Positions 7,586 through 17,434 of a stretch of DNA of 64,000 nucleotides are shown here, piece after piece. Origin of the DNA: JACVRW01 sp963728495 (GTDB taxonomy: Bacteria > Actinomycetota > Thermoleophilia > Solirubrobacterales > Thermoleophilaceae); contig CAVSKI010000011.1 of assembly GCA_963728495.1 (NCBI GenBank), forward strand, positions 558,001 through 622,000, in the 5' to 3' direction. The notes below the pieces were generated by a model, which was given only the letters and a program-made list of their open reading frames with translations, had not been told where the DNA came from and searched no databases. The position numbers and the translations under genes were made by a program. How positions within the stretch are numbered: position 1 is the first letter of the stretch; every line of letters starts with the position of its first letter.

Positions 7586-10500
7586 CCAGCCGCACGCGCA
7601 ACTTGTCGATCCTCGGGGTGGTGGTGGCGCTGCTCGTGCTCGCGCTGCTCGTGATCCTCCCGGGCTCGCCGCTGTCGAAGGACACCAAGCTCGGCCTCGA
7701 CCTCGAGGGCGGCATCGAGCTCGTCTACGAGGCCCGACCCACCCCGCAGGTGCCGCAGGTCACCCAACAGGCCATCGACGATGCGATCGAGACGATGCGC
7801 AAGCGCGTGGACTCGCTCGGCGTGTCCGAACCGGAGATCCAGCGCTCGGGCCGCGAGCAGATCGCCGTGGGCCTTCCCTCGGTCCAGAACGCCGAGCGGG
7901 CCAAGGCTCAGGTGGGCACCACCGCGCAGCTCCAGTTCTACGACTGGGAGCCCAACCTGCTCACCGAGCGCGAGACCTACGCCGGCGGCAACGCCCTCTA
8001 CGACGCCACCGAGGCGGCCTCGAAGCAGAAGGGCAAAGCCGAGCGGGTGGACGTCGTTCCCGGGTCGGGCGACACCCCGGAGGAGGCGGACCGCAAGAAC
8101 AACACCTCGAACGACCGCTACTACCTCTTCGGTCCGGACCAGCTGCCGATAGGCCCGGACGAGCAGCCGGTGCGAACGGGCAACTACGAGCCCTCAGGCT
8201 CCTGCGAGGAGCTGCTTGCCGAGTACCAGGCCGAGGACGGGCCGGCCAAGGAATACGCGAAGAACACCGAGTGCCTGGACGAGCTCGAGGAGCTGGGCTC
8301 GGGCGGCCCGCCTTCGGGCTCGCGGGTGATCAAGGTGCCCGAGGGCGTGGTCGTGGTCGAGCAGGAGCGCTCGCCCAACCAGCCGCCGCAGATCAAGCGC
8401 TTCAGCGTGCTCGAGGACGACTCCGAGCTGTCCGGACAGGACATCAAGAACCCTGAGGCCAACACGGATCCCAATACCAACGCCCCGCTGGTGCAGATGG
8501 AGTTCAGCGACAAGGGCCGCGAGGCCTTCGCGCGCGTGACCAAGCGGATCGCCGAGCGCGGCTTCGACGCCTCCACGCTCAATCCCGGGGGCGACAAGGA
8601 GCAGTCCTTCCAGCGCTTCGCCATCACGCTCGACGACCAGATCGTCTCCCTGGCCACGATCGACTTCGTCCAGCAACCGGAGGGAATCGACGGCCGCACG
8701 GGGGCGCAGATCGAGAACGTCGGCGACTTCCAAGCCGCCAACGACCTGGCCGAGAGCCTGCGCATCGGCGCCCTGCCCGTGGACCTCAAGTTGATCTCAG
8801 AGACCCAGGTCTCGGCCACCCTCGGTAGGCAGGCACTCGATCAGGGACTGCTCGCGGCCGGCGTCGGCCTCGCGCTCACCATTCTCTTCCTGCTCATCTT
8901 CTACCGGGTGCTCGGCCTGGTGGCCACGTCCGCCCTCCTCATCTACGCGGTCCTGCTGCTCGCGCTGGTCAAGCTCATTCCGATCACGCTCACGCTGCCG
9001 GGCATCGCCGGTCTCGTGCTCACCCTGGCGGTGGCGGCTGACGCCAACATCGTGATGTACGAGCGAATAAAGGAGGAGGTGCGCGACGGGAGATCCATTC
9101 CCGCCGCCATCTCCGCCGGCTACACCAAGGCGCTGCGGACCATCATCGATGCGAACGTGGTGACCGTCGGCGTGGCCTTCATCCTGTTCACGCTCGCCAC
9201 AGCCGGGGTCAAGGGCTTCGCGTTCACGCTCGGAGTGGGAACGCTGGTCTCGTTGTTCACGGCGGTGCTCGCCACCTCGGCGATCCTCGGCTCGATGGCG
9301 CGAACGCGCTTGCTGCGCCGGCCGAGTGCGCTCGGTGTGGGCCGAGATCACAAGTCGTGGAGCTTCGACTTCATGGGCAACGCGCGCTGGTTCTTCTCGT
9401 TCTCCGGCGTGATCCTGCTCGTGGGGGCGATCGCCATCTCCACGCTCGGCATCCAGTTCGGCATCGACTTCGAATCGGGCACGCGGATCACCACGCCGCT
9501 GGAGCAGGCGGCCAGCGTGGACGACGTGCGCGGGACGCTCTCGCCGCTCGGCTACGACGACGCCAAGATCCAGGCCGTCGACGACCCCGAGCTGGGCTCG
9601 AACGTGTTCCAGATCTCGGTGCCCGAGCTCGACCCCACCGAGGTGGACGAGGTGGAGGCAGCTCTGGACGACAACTTCGGAGTGGCGGTGGGCGACTTCT
9701 CCTCGCAGTCGATTGGTCCGACCTTCGGCGAGCAGATCGCGCAGACCGCGCTGATCGCCGTGATCGCCTCGCTCCTGCTGATCTCGCTCTACATCGGCTT
9801 CCGCTTCGAGTGGAAGTTCGCCGTGCCGATCCTGATCGCGCTGGCCCACGACCTGCTCATCACGGGCGGCGTCTACGCCCTGTTCGGAAGAGAGGTCACG
9901 ACCTCCACGGTCGCCGCCCTGCTCACGATCATGGGTTACTCGCTTTACGACACGGTGATCGTGTTCGACCGAATACGCGAGAACGTGCCGCGCATGCCGC
10001 GCGCGACCTTCTCGCAGATCGCCAACCGCTCCATGTCCGAGGTGTTCACCCGATCGCTGGCCACCAGCTTCGTGGTGCTGATGCCGGTCGGCGCGCTGCT
10101 CTTCTTCGGCGGCGACACGCTCAAGGACTTCGCCTTCGCGCTGCTGGTGGGGGTGGCGTCGGGCGCCTACTCGTCGATCTTCATCGCCACTCCCGTACTC
10201 GTGGAGTGGAAGGAACGGGAGCAGGTGTACATGCGCCGCCGCCGGCTGGTGATGGAGCAGTCCGGGGGAATCGTGCCTGCGTTTGCCACCGGAGCGGCGG
10301 CCGCCGCGCCGGCCGTGGCCGCGGCGGGCGCGGGCGGAGCGGGCGCCGGTGCGCCGCCGACCTCGCGCGAGAGCCGCGCCGCGCGGCGAGCGGGACGCGC
10401 CGCGGCGCCCAGACCGGCCACCGCGCCGCCCCCCACGACCCCGGCGCCGCAGCCGGCTCCGCCCACGGAACCCGCCACCACCAAGCAGCCCGCCCCGACC

Positions 10501-10650
10501 ACCGAGCCCCCCGACGCCGAGGCGGGCAAGGGGCCGGCGCCTCGGCCCGACGGAGACGGCAACGGCGCACCGCCCTCGCGCACCAGCTCTACGGCGGGCC
10601 GCCAGAAGCCGAAGCGGCAGCGTCCCCGAAAGAAGCACGGTCGCCGATGA
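7582..10650 (+). CDS. secDF: SecDF, fused protein translocase accessory subunits SecD and SecF
   Basis: 1022 aa. SecD occupies about residues 1-588: an N-terminal membrane segment, KLGLDLEGGIELVYEA, a large periplasmic-type domain, then transmembrane segments with AVAADANIVMYERIKEE. SecF begins near 590 (SFDFMGNARWFF, FGIDFESGTRI) with its own six segments. SecDF uses the proton gradient to help SecYEG export proteins. A tail after about residue 890 is rich in Ala, Pro and Arg and is not part of the family fold. The fusion is seen in a subset of bacteria, while many actinobacteria have separate genes. Confidence 0.95.
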   Translation: MTSRTRNLSILGVVVALLVLALLVILPGSPLSKDTKLGLDLEGGIELVYEARPTPQVPQVTQQAIDDAIETMRKRVDSLGVSEPEIQRSGREQIAVGLPSVQNAERAKAQVGTTAQLQFYDWEPNLLTERETYAGGNALYDATEAASKQKGKAERVDVVPGSGDTPEEADRKNNTSNDRYYLFGPDQLPIGPDEQPVRTGNYEPSGSCEELLAEYQAEDGPAKEYAKNTECLDELEELGSGGPPSGSRVIKVPEGVVVVEQERSPNQPPQIKRFSVLEDDSELSGQDIKNPEANTDPNTNAPLVQMEFSDKGREAFARVTKRIAERGFDASTLNPGGDKEQSFQRFAITLDDQIVSLATIDFVQQPEGIDGRTGAQIENVGDFQAANDLAESLRIGALPVDLKLISETQVSATLGRQALDQGLLAAGVGLALTILFLLIFYRVLGLVATSALLIYAVLLLALVKLIPITLTLPGIAGLVLTLAVAADANIVMYERIKEEVRDGRSIPAAISAGYTKALRTIIDANVVTVGVAFILFTLATAGVKGFAFTLGVGTLVSLFTAVLATSAILGSMARTRLLRRPSALGVGRDHKSWSFDFMGNARWFFSFSGVILLVGAIAISTLGIQFGIDFESGTRITTPLEQAASVDDVRGTLSPLGYDDAKIQAVDDPELGSNVFQISVPELDPTEVDEVEAALDDNFGVAVGDFSSQSIGPTFGEQIAQTALIAVIASLLLISLYIGFRFEWKFAVPILIALAHDLLITGGVYALFGREVTTSTVAALLTIMGYSLYDTVIVFDRIRENVPRMPRATFSQIANRSMSEVFTRSLATSFVVLMPVGALLFFGGDTLKDFAFALLVGVASGAYSSIFIATPVLVEWKEREQVYMRRRRLVMEQSGGIVPAFATGAAAAAPAVAAAGAGGAGAGAPPTSRESRAARRAGRAAAPRPATAPPPTTPAPQPAPPTEPATTKQPAPTTEPPDAEAGKGPAPRPDGDGNGAPPSRTSSTAGRQKPKRQRPRKKHGRR

Positions 10651-10946
10651 GCCTGGTCGTCTGGATCATGATGGGCATCGCCCTCTGGCACTTCACCGTC
10701 TTCGTGCCCGACCGCTTCTGGGGCGGGATCGTTGGCGCCTTCCTGGCCTCGGCCGTGTTTGCCGCGCTGTTCGGCTACTTCGCCAACGGCCTCACGGTGC
10801 CGGGTGCGAGCGACACGGATATCACGCAAGCGTTGATCGCCGTACCCGGGGCGCTGATCGGGCTTTCGCTCTCCTACTGGTGGGGCTCGCGAGTCGACCG
10901 CGAGCACGGCATCGATCACGGGCTCACGCGCGCCGGCTCACACTGA
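10647..10946 (+). CDS. Small membrane protein downstream of secDF
   Basis: 99 aa from ATG 10647, overlapping the secDF stop as ATGA; an upstream open frame is the shadow of secDF. It has three hydrophobic stretches (residues about 2-22, 26-47 and 62-82) and a charged tail. It resembles the small transglycosylase-associated/GlsB-like membrane proteins only in layout. Function unknown. Its stop overlaps the next start (TGATG). Confidence 0.7.
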   Translation: MSLVVWIMMGIALWHFTVFVPDRFWGGIVGAFLASAVFAALFGYFANGLTVPGASDTDITQALIAVPGALIGLSLSYWWGSRVDREHGIDHGLTRAGSH

Positions 10947-11419
10947 TGGACCCGCTCGAGGCGAGCGTCACGGTCGACCTCCCGCCCGAGCGCGCCTTCG
11001 AGCTGTTCACCGAGGGGTTGGGGGAGTGGTGGCCGCGCGAGTTCTCCTGGTCGCAGGAAAGCCTCGAGGAGATGGGCATCGAACCGCACGAGGGCGGCTT
11101 TGCCTACGAACGCGGGCCCCACGGCTTCACACTCCACTGGGGGCGAGTGCTCACCTGTGAGCCTCCACAGCGGATCGTGTTCACCTGGCAGATAGCGCCG
11201 GACCGCTCACCGCAGCCCAACCCGGACCGGTCGAGCGAGGTGGAGGCGCTGTTCACCGGCTCGCCCGAGGGCGGCACGGACGTGGCGCTGGAGCACCGCG
11301 GCTGGGAGCGCCACGGCGAGGGGGCCCGGGAATACCGCGACGGCTTCGAAGCGGCCGGCGCCTGGCCGCTGGCGCTGGAGCGTTTCGCGGCCACGGCCGC
11401 CGTGGAACGCCGTCCATAG
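10946..11419 (+). CDS. SRPBCC (AHSA1/START-like) domain protein
   Basis: 157 aa from ATG 10946, overlapping the previous stop. The pattern is typical of the AHSA1-like SRPBCC fold: an opening beta strand ASVTVDLPPERAFELFTEGLGEWWP, a central GFTLHWGRVLTCEPPQRIVFTWQI, and a final helix with GWxxx and YRDGFEAAGAWPLALERFA. Such proteins bind hydrophobic ligands or act as small enzymes. The ligand is unknown. It lies in the same run of genes as secDF. Confidence 0.8.
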   Translation: MDPLEASVTVDLPPERAFELFTEGLGEWWPREFSWSQESLEEMGIEPHEGGFAYERGPHGFTLHWGRVLTCEPPQRIVFTWQIAPDRSPQPNPDRSSEVEALFTGSPEGGTDVALEHRGWERHGEGAREYRDGFEAAGAWPLALERFAATAAVERRP

Positions 11420-11440
11420 CTCCGCTGGCAGACTTCGCTC

Positions 11441-11884
11441 GTGTCCGAGTACCGGCGGCAGGCCCACCTCGCAGCGCCCCTCGAAGTGGTCTGGGGCTTC
11501 GTCGGCACCCCCAGTCGCTATCCCGAGTGGTGGCCGCGCGTCGTTGAGGTGCGCGGCGAGCGCTTCGAGGAGGGGGATGAGTACGCCCAGGTCACGCGTG
11601 ACTCGATCCGGAGCGTCGACACGAACTTCCTGCTCGAGCGCCGCGAAGACCTGCGCCACATCCGAATGAGCTGCCAGTTGACCGGAATGTACGCCAGCTG
11701 GCTGCTCACGCCGGCACAGGGCGGCACGTTCGTCGAGCTGGAGATGGGCATGGAGCCCAGGCGCGTGGGCGATCGCCTGTTCGACGCGGCACTGGGCAAG
11801 CTGTACTTCCGCCGCTGGAGCGAGCAATCGATCGACGCGCTGGGACGGGCCGCCGGCGGCGAGCAAGCGGAACCACGGATCTGA
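11441..11884 (+). CDS. SRPBCC family protein
   Basis: 147 aa from GTG 11441. It is a polyketide-cyclase/START-like fold: RRQAHLAAPLEVVWGFVGTPSRYPEWWPRVVEVRG at the start, LTGMYASWLLTPAQGGTFVELEM in the middle and a long terminal helix. It follows another SRPBCC gene by 21 bases. The two share the fold but not close sequence, so this is not a recent duplication. Function unknown. Confidence 0.8.
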   Translation: MSEYRRQAHLAAPLEVVWGFVGTPSRYPEWWPRVVEVRGERFEEGDEYAQVTRDSIRSVDTNFLLERREDLRHIRMSCQLTGMYASWLLTPAQGGTFVELEMGMEPRRVGDRLFDAALGKLYFRRWSEQSIDALGRAAGGEQAEPRI

Positions 11885-11927
11885 TCTCGGGCGTGTTGAA
11901 GCGCGAGGTCGAGCACTGGCCGGTCGG

Positions 11928-12471
11928 CTAGCGGCGCTTCAGGAATGCTCGCGTCAGGAGTCCGAGCGCGTACTCGTACGCGGCAGCACCCAGATTCGTG
12001 CCCGCCAGAAAGATCAGCGCATCGGCCGATGAGACTGAATCGCTGAGGAAGACGGCGCCGAAGGCCCCGGCGTAGTAGGGCGCCTCCTTCGCGAGTTCGG
12101 TGCCAAGGTAGCCGGCCGCGGCAGCGATCCTCTGCATGCGGCGGCTGCCGGGCCTCGAGCTTCGCCAGGTCATAAGCCGCCTTCGAGAACACGTTCGTGC
12201 TTGTTCCTGTCTGCTCGAGCAGCTTCCAATTCGCCTGGAGGTTTACCCGCAGACCGGCTCCCCAGAGCACATAGGTCCCGGCGAGCAGCACCAGCAGGAG
12301 CTCGTGATCGAGGCCGCGCAGAAGATGAGAGGCGGCCAGGAGAACTCCTACTGCGGTGGCGAGCGCATCCAGCGCATACGTCGAAACGGCGGTCGCGCCG
12401 AGGGTGATGGCCCATTTCCGCGGCCCGGCCCACCTTCGTGCGCTCGAGGCCTCGGCCTCGGAAGCGTCCAT
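11928..12471 (-). pseudogene. Small membrane protein gene with apparent frameshift
   Basis: From ATG 12471 the frame encodes KWAITLGATAVSTYALDALA, two hydrophobic segments and NLQANWKLLEQTGTSTNVFSKAAYDLAKLEAR. It then loses sense near 12125-12155. The adjacent frame continues with RRMQRIAAAAGYLGTELAKEA and two more hydrophobic segments, ending in LLTRAFLKRR at 11928. Joined, it is about 180 aa with four membrane segments. One extra base would explain the break. The family was not recognised. It is divergent from recJ. Confidence 0.6.
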
Positions 12472-12538
12472 GAGGGGAGGACCTGCCGGCCGGGCAGAAA
12501 ATTCCGTTCTGTCCGCTTCTCAGCGCAGGATGGGCCGG

Positions 12539-15007
12539 ATGCAGTCCAAGCCGAGCCGGTGGACGTGTGCGCCCTACGAGGTGGCGGCCGCCGAACGCCT
12601 GGCCGGTGGCCTCGGTGTGTCACGCGTTGTCGGGACGATCCTCGCCCGTCGCGGCTTCACCGACGTGGCGGAGGCACGCCGCTTCCTGGCCGCGGGCGAG
12701 CGTCACGATCCGGGCACGTTGCCCGGTGCTCCGGGCGCCTGTGAGCTGATTCTGAGGCACCTGGAGCGCGGGTCGCGAATCGCCGTGTTCGGTGACTACG
12801 ACGTCGACGGCGTCTGCTCCACAGCCATGCTCGTACGCACCCTGCGCGCGCTGGGCGGGGACCCCCAATGGGAGCTGCCGAGCCGCTTCGACGAGGGATA
12901 CGGCCTCTCGGTCGCTGCGGTGGAGCACCTGGCCGCGCGCGGAGTGGAGCTGCTCGTGACGGTCGACTGCGGGGTGACCGCGGTCGAGCAAGTGGCTGCC
13001 GCGAGGGCGACGGGACTCGACGTGGTGATCACCGATCACCACCGGCCCGGTCCGGCCCTGCCCGACTGCACGCTCGTGCATCCGGCGCTCGGGGCCTACG
13101 GCTGTCCCGAGCTGTGCGCCGCCGGGGTGGTTCTAAAGCTCAGCGAGGCGCTGCACGTGGCCGCAGGCGCCGATCCGCAGCGCGCGGACGAGGATCTCGA
13201 CCTCGCCGCGCTGGCCACCGTGTGCGACCTCGTGCCGCTGCGCGACGAGAACCGGCGGATCGTGCGCGAGGGGCTCGTGGCCATGGCACGCACGCGCAAG
13301 CCCGGCCTGCGAGCGTTGATGGCGGTGGCCTCCGTCGAGCCCGCCGAGCTCACCGAGCAGCATCTCGGCTTCAGGCTGGGCCCACGTATCAACGCCGCCG
13401 GGCGCATGCGTCGGGCCGACGCCGCGCTGGAGCTGCTGCTCACCGAGGACGAGGAGCGCGCAACGGAGGTGGCGCGCGAGCTCGATCTGCTCAACCGCGA
13501 CCGCCGGGAGGCCGAGACCCGCATCACGTTCGCCGCCGAGGCGGCCTGCGCCCCCCAGGCCGCTCGCGCGGCCATGGTGGTGGCCGGCGAGGGCTGGCAC
13601 CCCGGAGTGGTGGGGATCGTGGCCTCCCGGCTCGTCGAGCGCTGGCGCCGACCCTGCGTGGTGATCGCGCTCGAGGACGGCGCCGCGCGCGGCTCGGGAC
13701 GCAGCATCTCGTCCTACGACCTTCACGCCGGGCTCGCGGCCTGCGCGGAGCACCTGACTCGTTTCGGCGGGCACCGAATGGCGGCGGGAGTCGAGCTCGA
13801 GGCCGGTGCCGTCGAGGCCTTCGGCCGCGCGCTCGCCACTCACGCCGGGCACGCCCTCACGCCGGGCGACCTGATACCGCACGAGCGCGTGGACGCCGTG
13901 GTACCCGGCGGGCTGCTCGGCCTGGAGCTTGCCGACGAGCTGGAATGCCTGCGCCCGTTCGGAATGGGCAACCCGCAGCCGACGTTGCTGGTGCCCGCCG
14001 CCCGCTTCCAGCACGTGGCCGCGATGGGCGAGGAGAAGCAGCACTCCCGCTTCACGCTGGTCACCGCCGGTGGAGCCCGTTCGCGCGGCGTGGCCTTCGG
14101 CTCTGCCCCGCGGGCACTGGCGCAGGCCCAGGCCGACAACCACGACATCGCTCTGCGCCTGGAACGCAACCGCTGGAACGGGATGGTGGAGCCGCGGGTG
14201 CTCCTGCGCGCGATGTGCCCGACCCTCGCCGGCTCGCTGGACGTGCTCGGCGAAGAGGGAACGTTCTGGGAAAGGGTGGCCCGCGAGCTGGGGCGCCGAA
14301 GCGCTTCTGCGGAAGCAACCCATATTGAGGACAGCGGCGTCGGCCCCGAACCCATCGATCGAAGCTGTGAGGGCTTCGCGGGTGTAGCCGGCGATCTCTT
14401 CACCAGCGGCGAGCCGGTGTTGGTCGTGGTGGCCGACGTTGCCCGGCGGCGGTCGGGTCTCGAGCAGATCGTTGCCGGGCTGGCGTCGCAGGCAATGCCC
14501 GTGGCCTCCTGGCACGCGCTCGAGGCGGCTCCCTCCCTGGTCGGCGCCTTTGGGCACCTCGTCGCGCTCGATCCTCCGCCGGGGGGCCGCGCCGATCCGC
14601 TGCTGCGCCGTGGCCCACCCGCCCACATCGCCTGGGGCCCGGCCGAGGCCGAGTTCGCCCTGCTCGTGTATCGGGGGGCGCTCGACCTGAGGCCGGCGCT
14701 GGCGGACGCCTACCGCGCGCTCCGCGACGCGGGCCCGGATGCGCCGCCCGATGCGCTCGAGCAGGCGCTCGGTGGAGGCGCGCGCTATCCGCGAACCCCC
14801 GAGATCTGCGCCCGCCTCGTGGTGATCCTCGACGAGCTCGGCCTGGTCGAGTTCGCCCTGGGGCCGCCCGCCTGTCGGGTGATGGAGGCAACCCGCCGAG
14901 AGCTGTCCGAGTCACGCACCTTCGCGCGCTGCACGCAAAGACTCGCGGCCGTCGAACACGCGTTGAGCGCCGAGGTCGAGGCTCAGCGGCCGGCGCGAGC
15001 CGCCTGA
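12539..15007 (+). CDS. recJ: RecJ, single-stranded-DNA-specific 5'-3' exonuclease
   Basis: 822 aa from ATG 12539, chosen because CAGGA lies eight bases upstream; ATG 12530 is an alternative. DHH phosphoesterase motifs are complete: GDYDVDG (residues 86-91), VDCG (142-145), DHH (166-168), and the DHHA1 glycine motif GGHRMAAG (410-417), followed by an OB-fold region. Beyond about residue 580 there is a C-terminal extension like those of Gram-positive RecJ proteins, containing a helicase-like ADVARR segment and a helical end. It acts in repair and processing of stalled forks. Confidence 0.94.
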   Translation: MQSKPSRWTCAPYEVAAAERLAGGLGVSRVVGTILARRGFTDVAEARRFLAAGERHDPGTLPGAPGACELILRHLERGSRIAVFGDYDVDGVCSTAMLVRTLRALGGDPQWELPSRFDEGYGLSVAAVEHLAARGVELLVTVDCGVTAVEQVAAARATGLDVVITDHHRPGPALPDCTLVHPALGAYGCPELCAAGVVLKLSEALHVAAGADPQRADEDLDLAALATVCDLVPLRDENRRIVREGLVAMARTRKPGLRALMAVASVEPAELTEQHLGFRLGPRINAAGRMRRADAALELLLTEDEERATEVARELDLLNRDRREAETRITFAAEAACAPQAARAAMVVAGEGWHPGVVGIVASRLVERWRRPCVVIALEDGAARGSGRSISSYDLHAGLAACAEHLTRFGGHRMAAGVELEAGAVEAFGRALATHAGHALTPGDLIPHERVDAVVPGGLLGLELADELECLRPFGMGNPQPTLLVPAARFQHVAAMGEEKQHSRFTLVTAGGARSRGVAFGSAPRALAQAQADNHDIALRLERNRWNGMVEPRVLLRAMCPTLAGSLDVLGEEGTFWERVARELGRRSASAEATHIEDSGVGPEPIDRSCEGFAGVAGDLFTSGEPVLVVVADVARRRSGLEQIVAGLASQAMPVASWHALEAAPSLVGAFGHLVALDPPPGGRADPLLRRGPPAHIAWGPAEAEFALLVYRGALDLRPALADAYRALRDAGPDAPPDALEQALGGGARYPRTPEICARLVVILDELGLVEFALGPPACRVMEATRRELSESRTFARCTQRLAAVEHALSAEVEAQRPARAA

Positions 15008-15055
15008 TCTGTGCCAAGCCCTCGGGCACGCGACAAACCGCTCTAAACTCGACCT

Positions 15056-17419
15056 ATGGCGAAGGCCAACGCGAAGGGCGATGCACCGGGCGGCCAGGCG
15101 GGCGCCACCAAGCGGCGCAAGCTGCCCAAGACCGCCGGTCGCGCCAACGGGCGGGACTTCGACCACCACAGAGTCGACGAGCACGACTCGCGCGGCCCCG
15201 CCGGCCCGAAGACCGGTCTGACCGACGACCAGCGCGTACTGCTCGGAGACCTGTTCGCGGTGGTGGAGGAGCACGCCGAGGAGGCCGCCGAGCCGATCGA
15301 TCGCGATCTGGTCACGGGCGCGTTCGTATTCGCGTGCGCGCGTCATGCCGACCAGCGCCGAGCCAGCGGCGAGGACTTCATCGTGCACCCGGTCGGAGTG
15401 GCCAAGATCTGCGCGGGGATGCGGATGGACACGGCCACGCTGTGCGCCGCGCTGCTGCACGACACCGTCGAGGACACCAGCGCGTCCCTCGACGAGGTGC
15501 GAGAGGAGTTCGGGGAGCAGGTGTGCAAGCTGGTCGACGGCGTGACCAAGCTCTCCGGTGTCACCTTCCAGAGCCGCGACGACCGCCAGGCCGAGAACTA
15601 CCGCAAGATGATGGTGGCGATGGCCCAGGACATCCGGGTCATCCTGATCAAGCTCGCCGACCGCTTGCACAACATGCGCACGCTCGGCTCAATGCCCAAG
15701 CACAAGCAGCAGGAGAAGGCGCGCGAGACGCTCGACATCTTTGCCCCGCTGGCCCATCGGCTCGGCATCCACGCCATCAAGTGGGAGCTCGAGGACCTGG
15801 CGTTCGCAACGCTCCATCCGCGCAAGTTCAGCGAGATCAAGCAGCTGGTCTCCCAGCAGCGTGAGGAGCGCGAGGCCTACGTCTCACGGGCCGGCCAGTA
15901 CCTGCAGACCGAGCTGGGCGCCGTGGGCATCGAGGCCCAGATCTCCGGCCGCGCGAAGCACTTCTACTCCATCTACTCGAAGATGACCAAGAAGGGCCGC
16001 GAGTTCAACGAGATCTACGACCTCACCGCGATGCGGGTGATCGTCGACTCGGTGAAGGACTGCTACGGCGCCGTGGGCGTTATCCATTCGCTCTGGAAGC
16101 CCCTCCCCGGGCGCTTCAAGGACTGGGTCGCCATGCCCAAGTTCAACATGTACCAGGCCCTCCACACGACGGTGATCGGACCGGAGGGGCGGCCGCTGGA
16201 GATCCAGATCCGGACGATGGAGATGCACCGCACGGCCGAGTACGGAGTGGCCGCGCACTGGATCTACAAGGTGGACGGGTCCAAGCCGATCCAGGAGCAG
16301 GCCGAATGGCTTCGCCACCTGCTCGACTGGCAGGACGAGATGAAGGACCCGCAGGAATTCGCCGAGACGCTGCGGGCGGACCTCTTCGAGGACGAGGTGT
16401 TCGTGTTCACGCCGAAGGGCGAGGTGAAGTCGCTGGCCGCCGGCGCGACCCCGCTCGACTTCGCCTACTCGATCCACACCGATGTGGGCCACCGCTGCGT
16501 CGGCGCCAAGGTCAACGGGAAGATCGTGCCGCTGCACTACGAGCTGCAGTCGGGGGACATTTGCGAGGTCCTGACCTCGAAGAAGGAGCGCGGACCCTCG
16601 CGCGACTGGCTGGCGCTCGCCAAGACCACCCGAGCGCAGTCGAAGATCCGCGCCTGGTTCAAGCGCGAGCGCCGCGAGGACTCCGAGCGCACCGGCCGCG
16701 AGACCCTTCACGAGCACCTCAAGCGCGCCGGCTTGCCGCCGCAGCGAATTGCCGGCTCCCCGCTCTTGGCGGACGTGATCCGCGAGATGGGTTTCCGCAA
16801 GGGCGAGGACTTCTACATCGCGCTCGGCCAGGCCAAGATCTCGCCCAAGACCGTCACCTCGAAGCTGATGCACCGCCTCAAGGAGGGCGAGGCGGCGGTG
16901 GAGCCGGCCTCGGCGGCGAGCGAGCTGCTGGAGCGCAGGGAGACACCCAAGAAGACGGCTGCCTCGTCGAACTACGGCATCAAGGTGGAGGGCGTCGATG
17001 ACGTGATGCTGAGGCTGGCGAAGTGCTGTCGCCCCGTCCCGGGAGACCCCATCGTCGGGTACATCTCGCTGGGCAAGGGCATCACGATCCACCACGACCA
17101 CTGCCCGAACGCCGAGGCGCTGAAGCGCAATCCCGAGCGGTTCACCCCGGTGGCATGGGAGGGCGACACCTCCGCTCCGTTCCGGGTGGAGCTGCAGATC
17201 GACGGCTGGGACCGCACGCGTATGCTCGAGGACCTCTCGCGAACCTTTGCCGAGACGGGCATCAACATCCTCGAGGCTCGCTGCACGGTCGTGCACCCAA
17301 TGGTCAAGAACCGCTTCGTGGTCGAGGTCGGGGACACCCAGGCGCTGAAGACCTGCATCGCGCGGCTTCGCAACATCGAGTCGGTCTTCGACGCCTACCG
17401 GGTCACGCCGACGGGCTAA
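15056..17419 (+). CDS. relA: Rel, bifunctional (p)ppGpp synthetase/hydrolase
   Basis: 787 aa. The order of domains is the HD hydrolase with HPVGVAKI and LLHDTVEDT (about 110-140), the synthetase with YDLTAMRVIV, KDWVAMPKFNMYQALHT and EIQIRT (about 320-420), TGS (about 446-510, FVFTPKGEVKSL), a conserved-cysteine segment (CCRPVPGD) and a C-terminal ACT domain. Both active sites look intact. It makes and destroys the stringent-response alarmone. TAAACT at 15043-15048 is a likely -10 box and would give a leaderless mRNA starting at the ATG. The N-terminal 60 residues are a lysine-rich extension. Confidence 0.95.
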   Translation: MAKANAKGDAPGGQAGATKRRKLPKTAGRANGRDFDHHRVDEHDSRGPAGPKTGLTDDQRVLLGDLFAVVEEHAEEAAEPIDRDLVTGAFVFACARHADQRRASGEDFIVHPVGVAKICAGMRMDTATLCAALLHDTVEDTSASLDEVREEFGEQVCKLVDGVTKLSGVTFQSRDDRQAENYRKMMVAMAQDIRVILIKLADRLHNMRTLGSMPKHKQQEKARETLDIFAPLAHRLGIHAIKWELEDLAFATLHPRKFSEIKQLVSQQREEREAYVSRAGQYLQTELGAVGIEAQISGRAKHFYSIYSKMTKKGREFNEIYDLTAMRVIVDSVKDCYGAVGVIHSLWKPLPGRFKDWVAMPKFNMYQALHTTVIGPEGRPLEIQIRTMEMHRTAEYGVAAHWIYKVDGSKPIQEQAEWLRHLLDWQDEMKDPQEFAETLRADLFEDEVFVFTPKGEVKSLAAGATPLDFAYSIHTDVGHRCVGAKVNGKIVPLHYELQSGDICEVLTSKKERGPSRDWLALAKTTRAQSKIRAWFKRERREDSERTGRETLHEHLKRAGLPPQRIAGSPLLADVIREMGFRKGEDFYIALGQAKISPKTVTSKLMHRLKEGEAAVEPASAASELLERRETPKKTAASSNYGIKVEGVDDVMLRLAKCCRPVPGDPIVGYISLGKGITIHHDHCPNAEALKRNPERFTPVAWEGDTSAPFRVELQIDGWDRTRMLEDLSRTFAETGINILEARCTVVHPMVKNRFVVEVGDTQALKTCIARLRNIESVFDAYRVTPTG

Positions 17420-17434
17420 GGCGCGGCCGCTGCC

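Noticed and set aside
8797..10638. 613-codon open frame on the minus strand inside secDF
   Set aside because: It is the mirror frame of a strongly conserved SecDF. Its product is a His/Arg/Glu-rich low-complexity chain typical of GC-rich shadow frames. The same applies to the long antisense frames at 480-1289, 13133-14626, 15884-17296 and 47822-49171.
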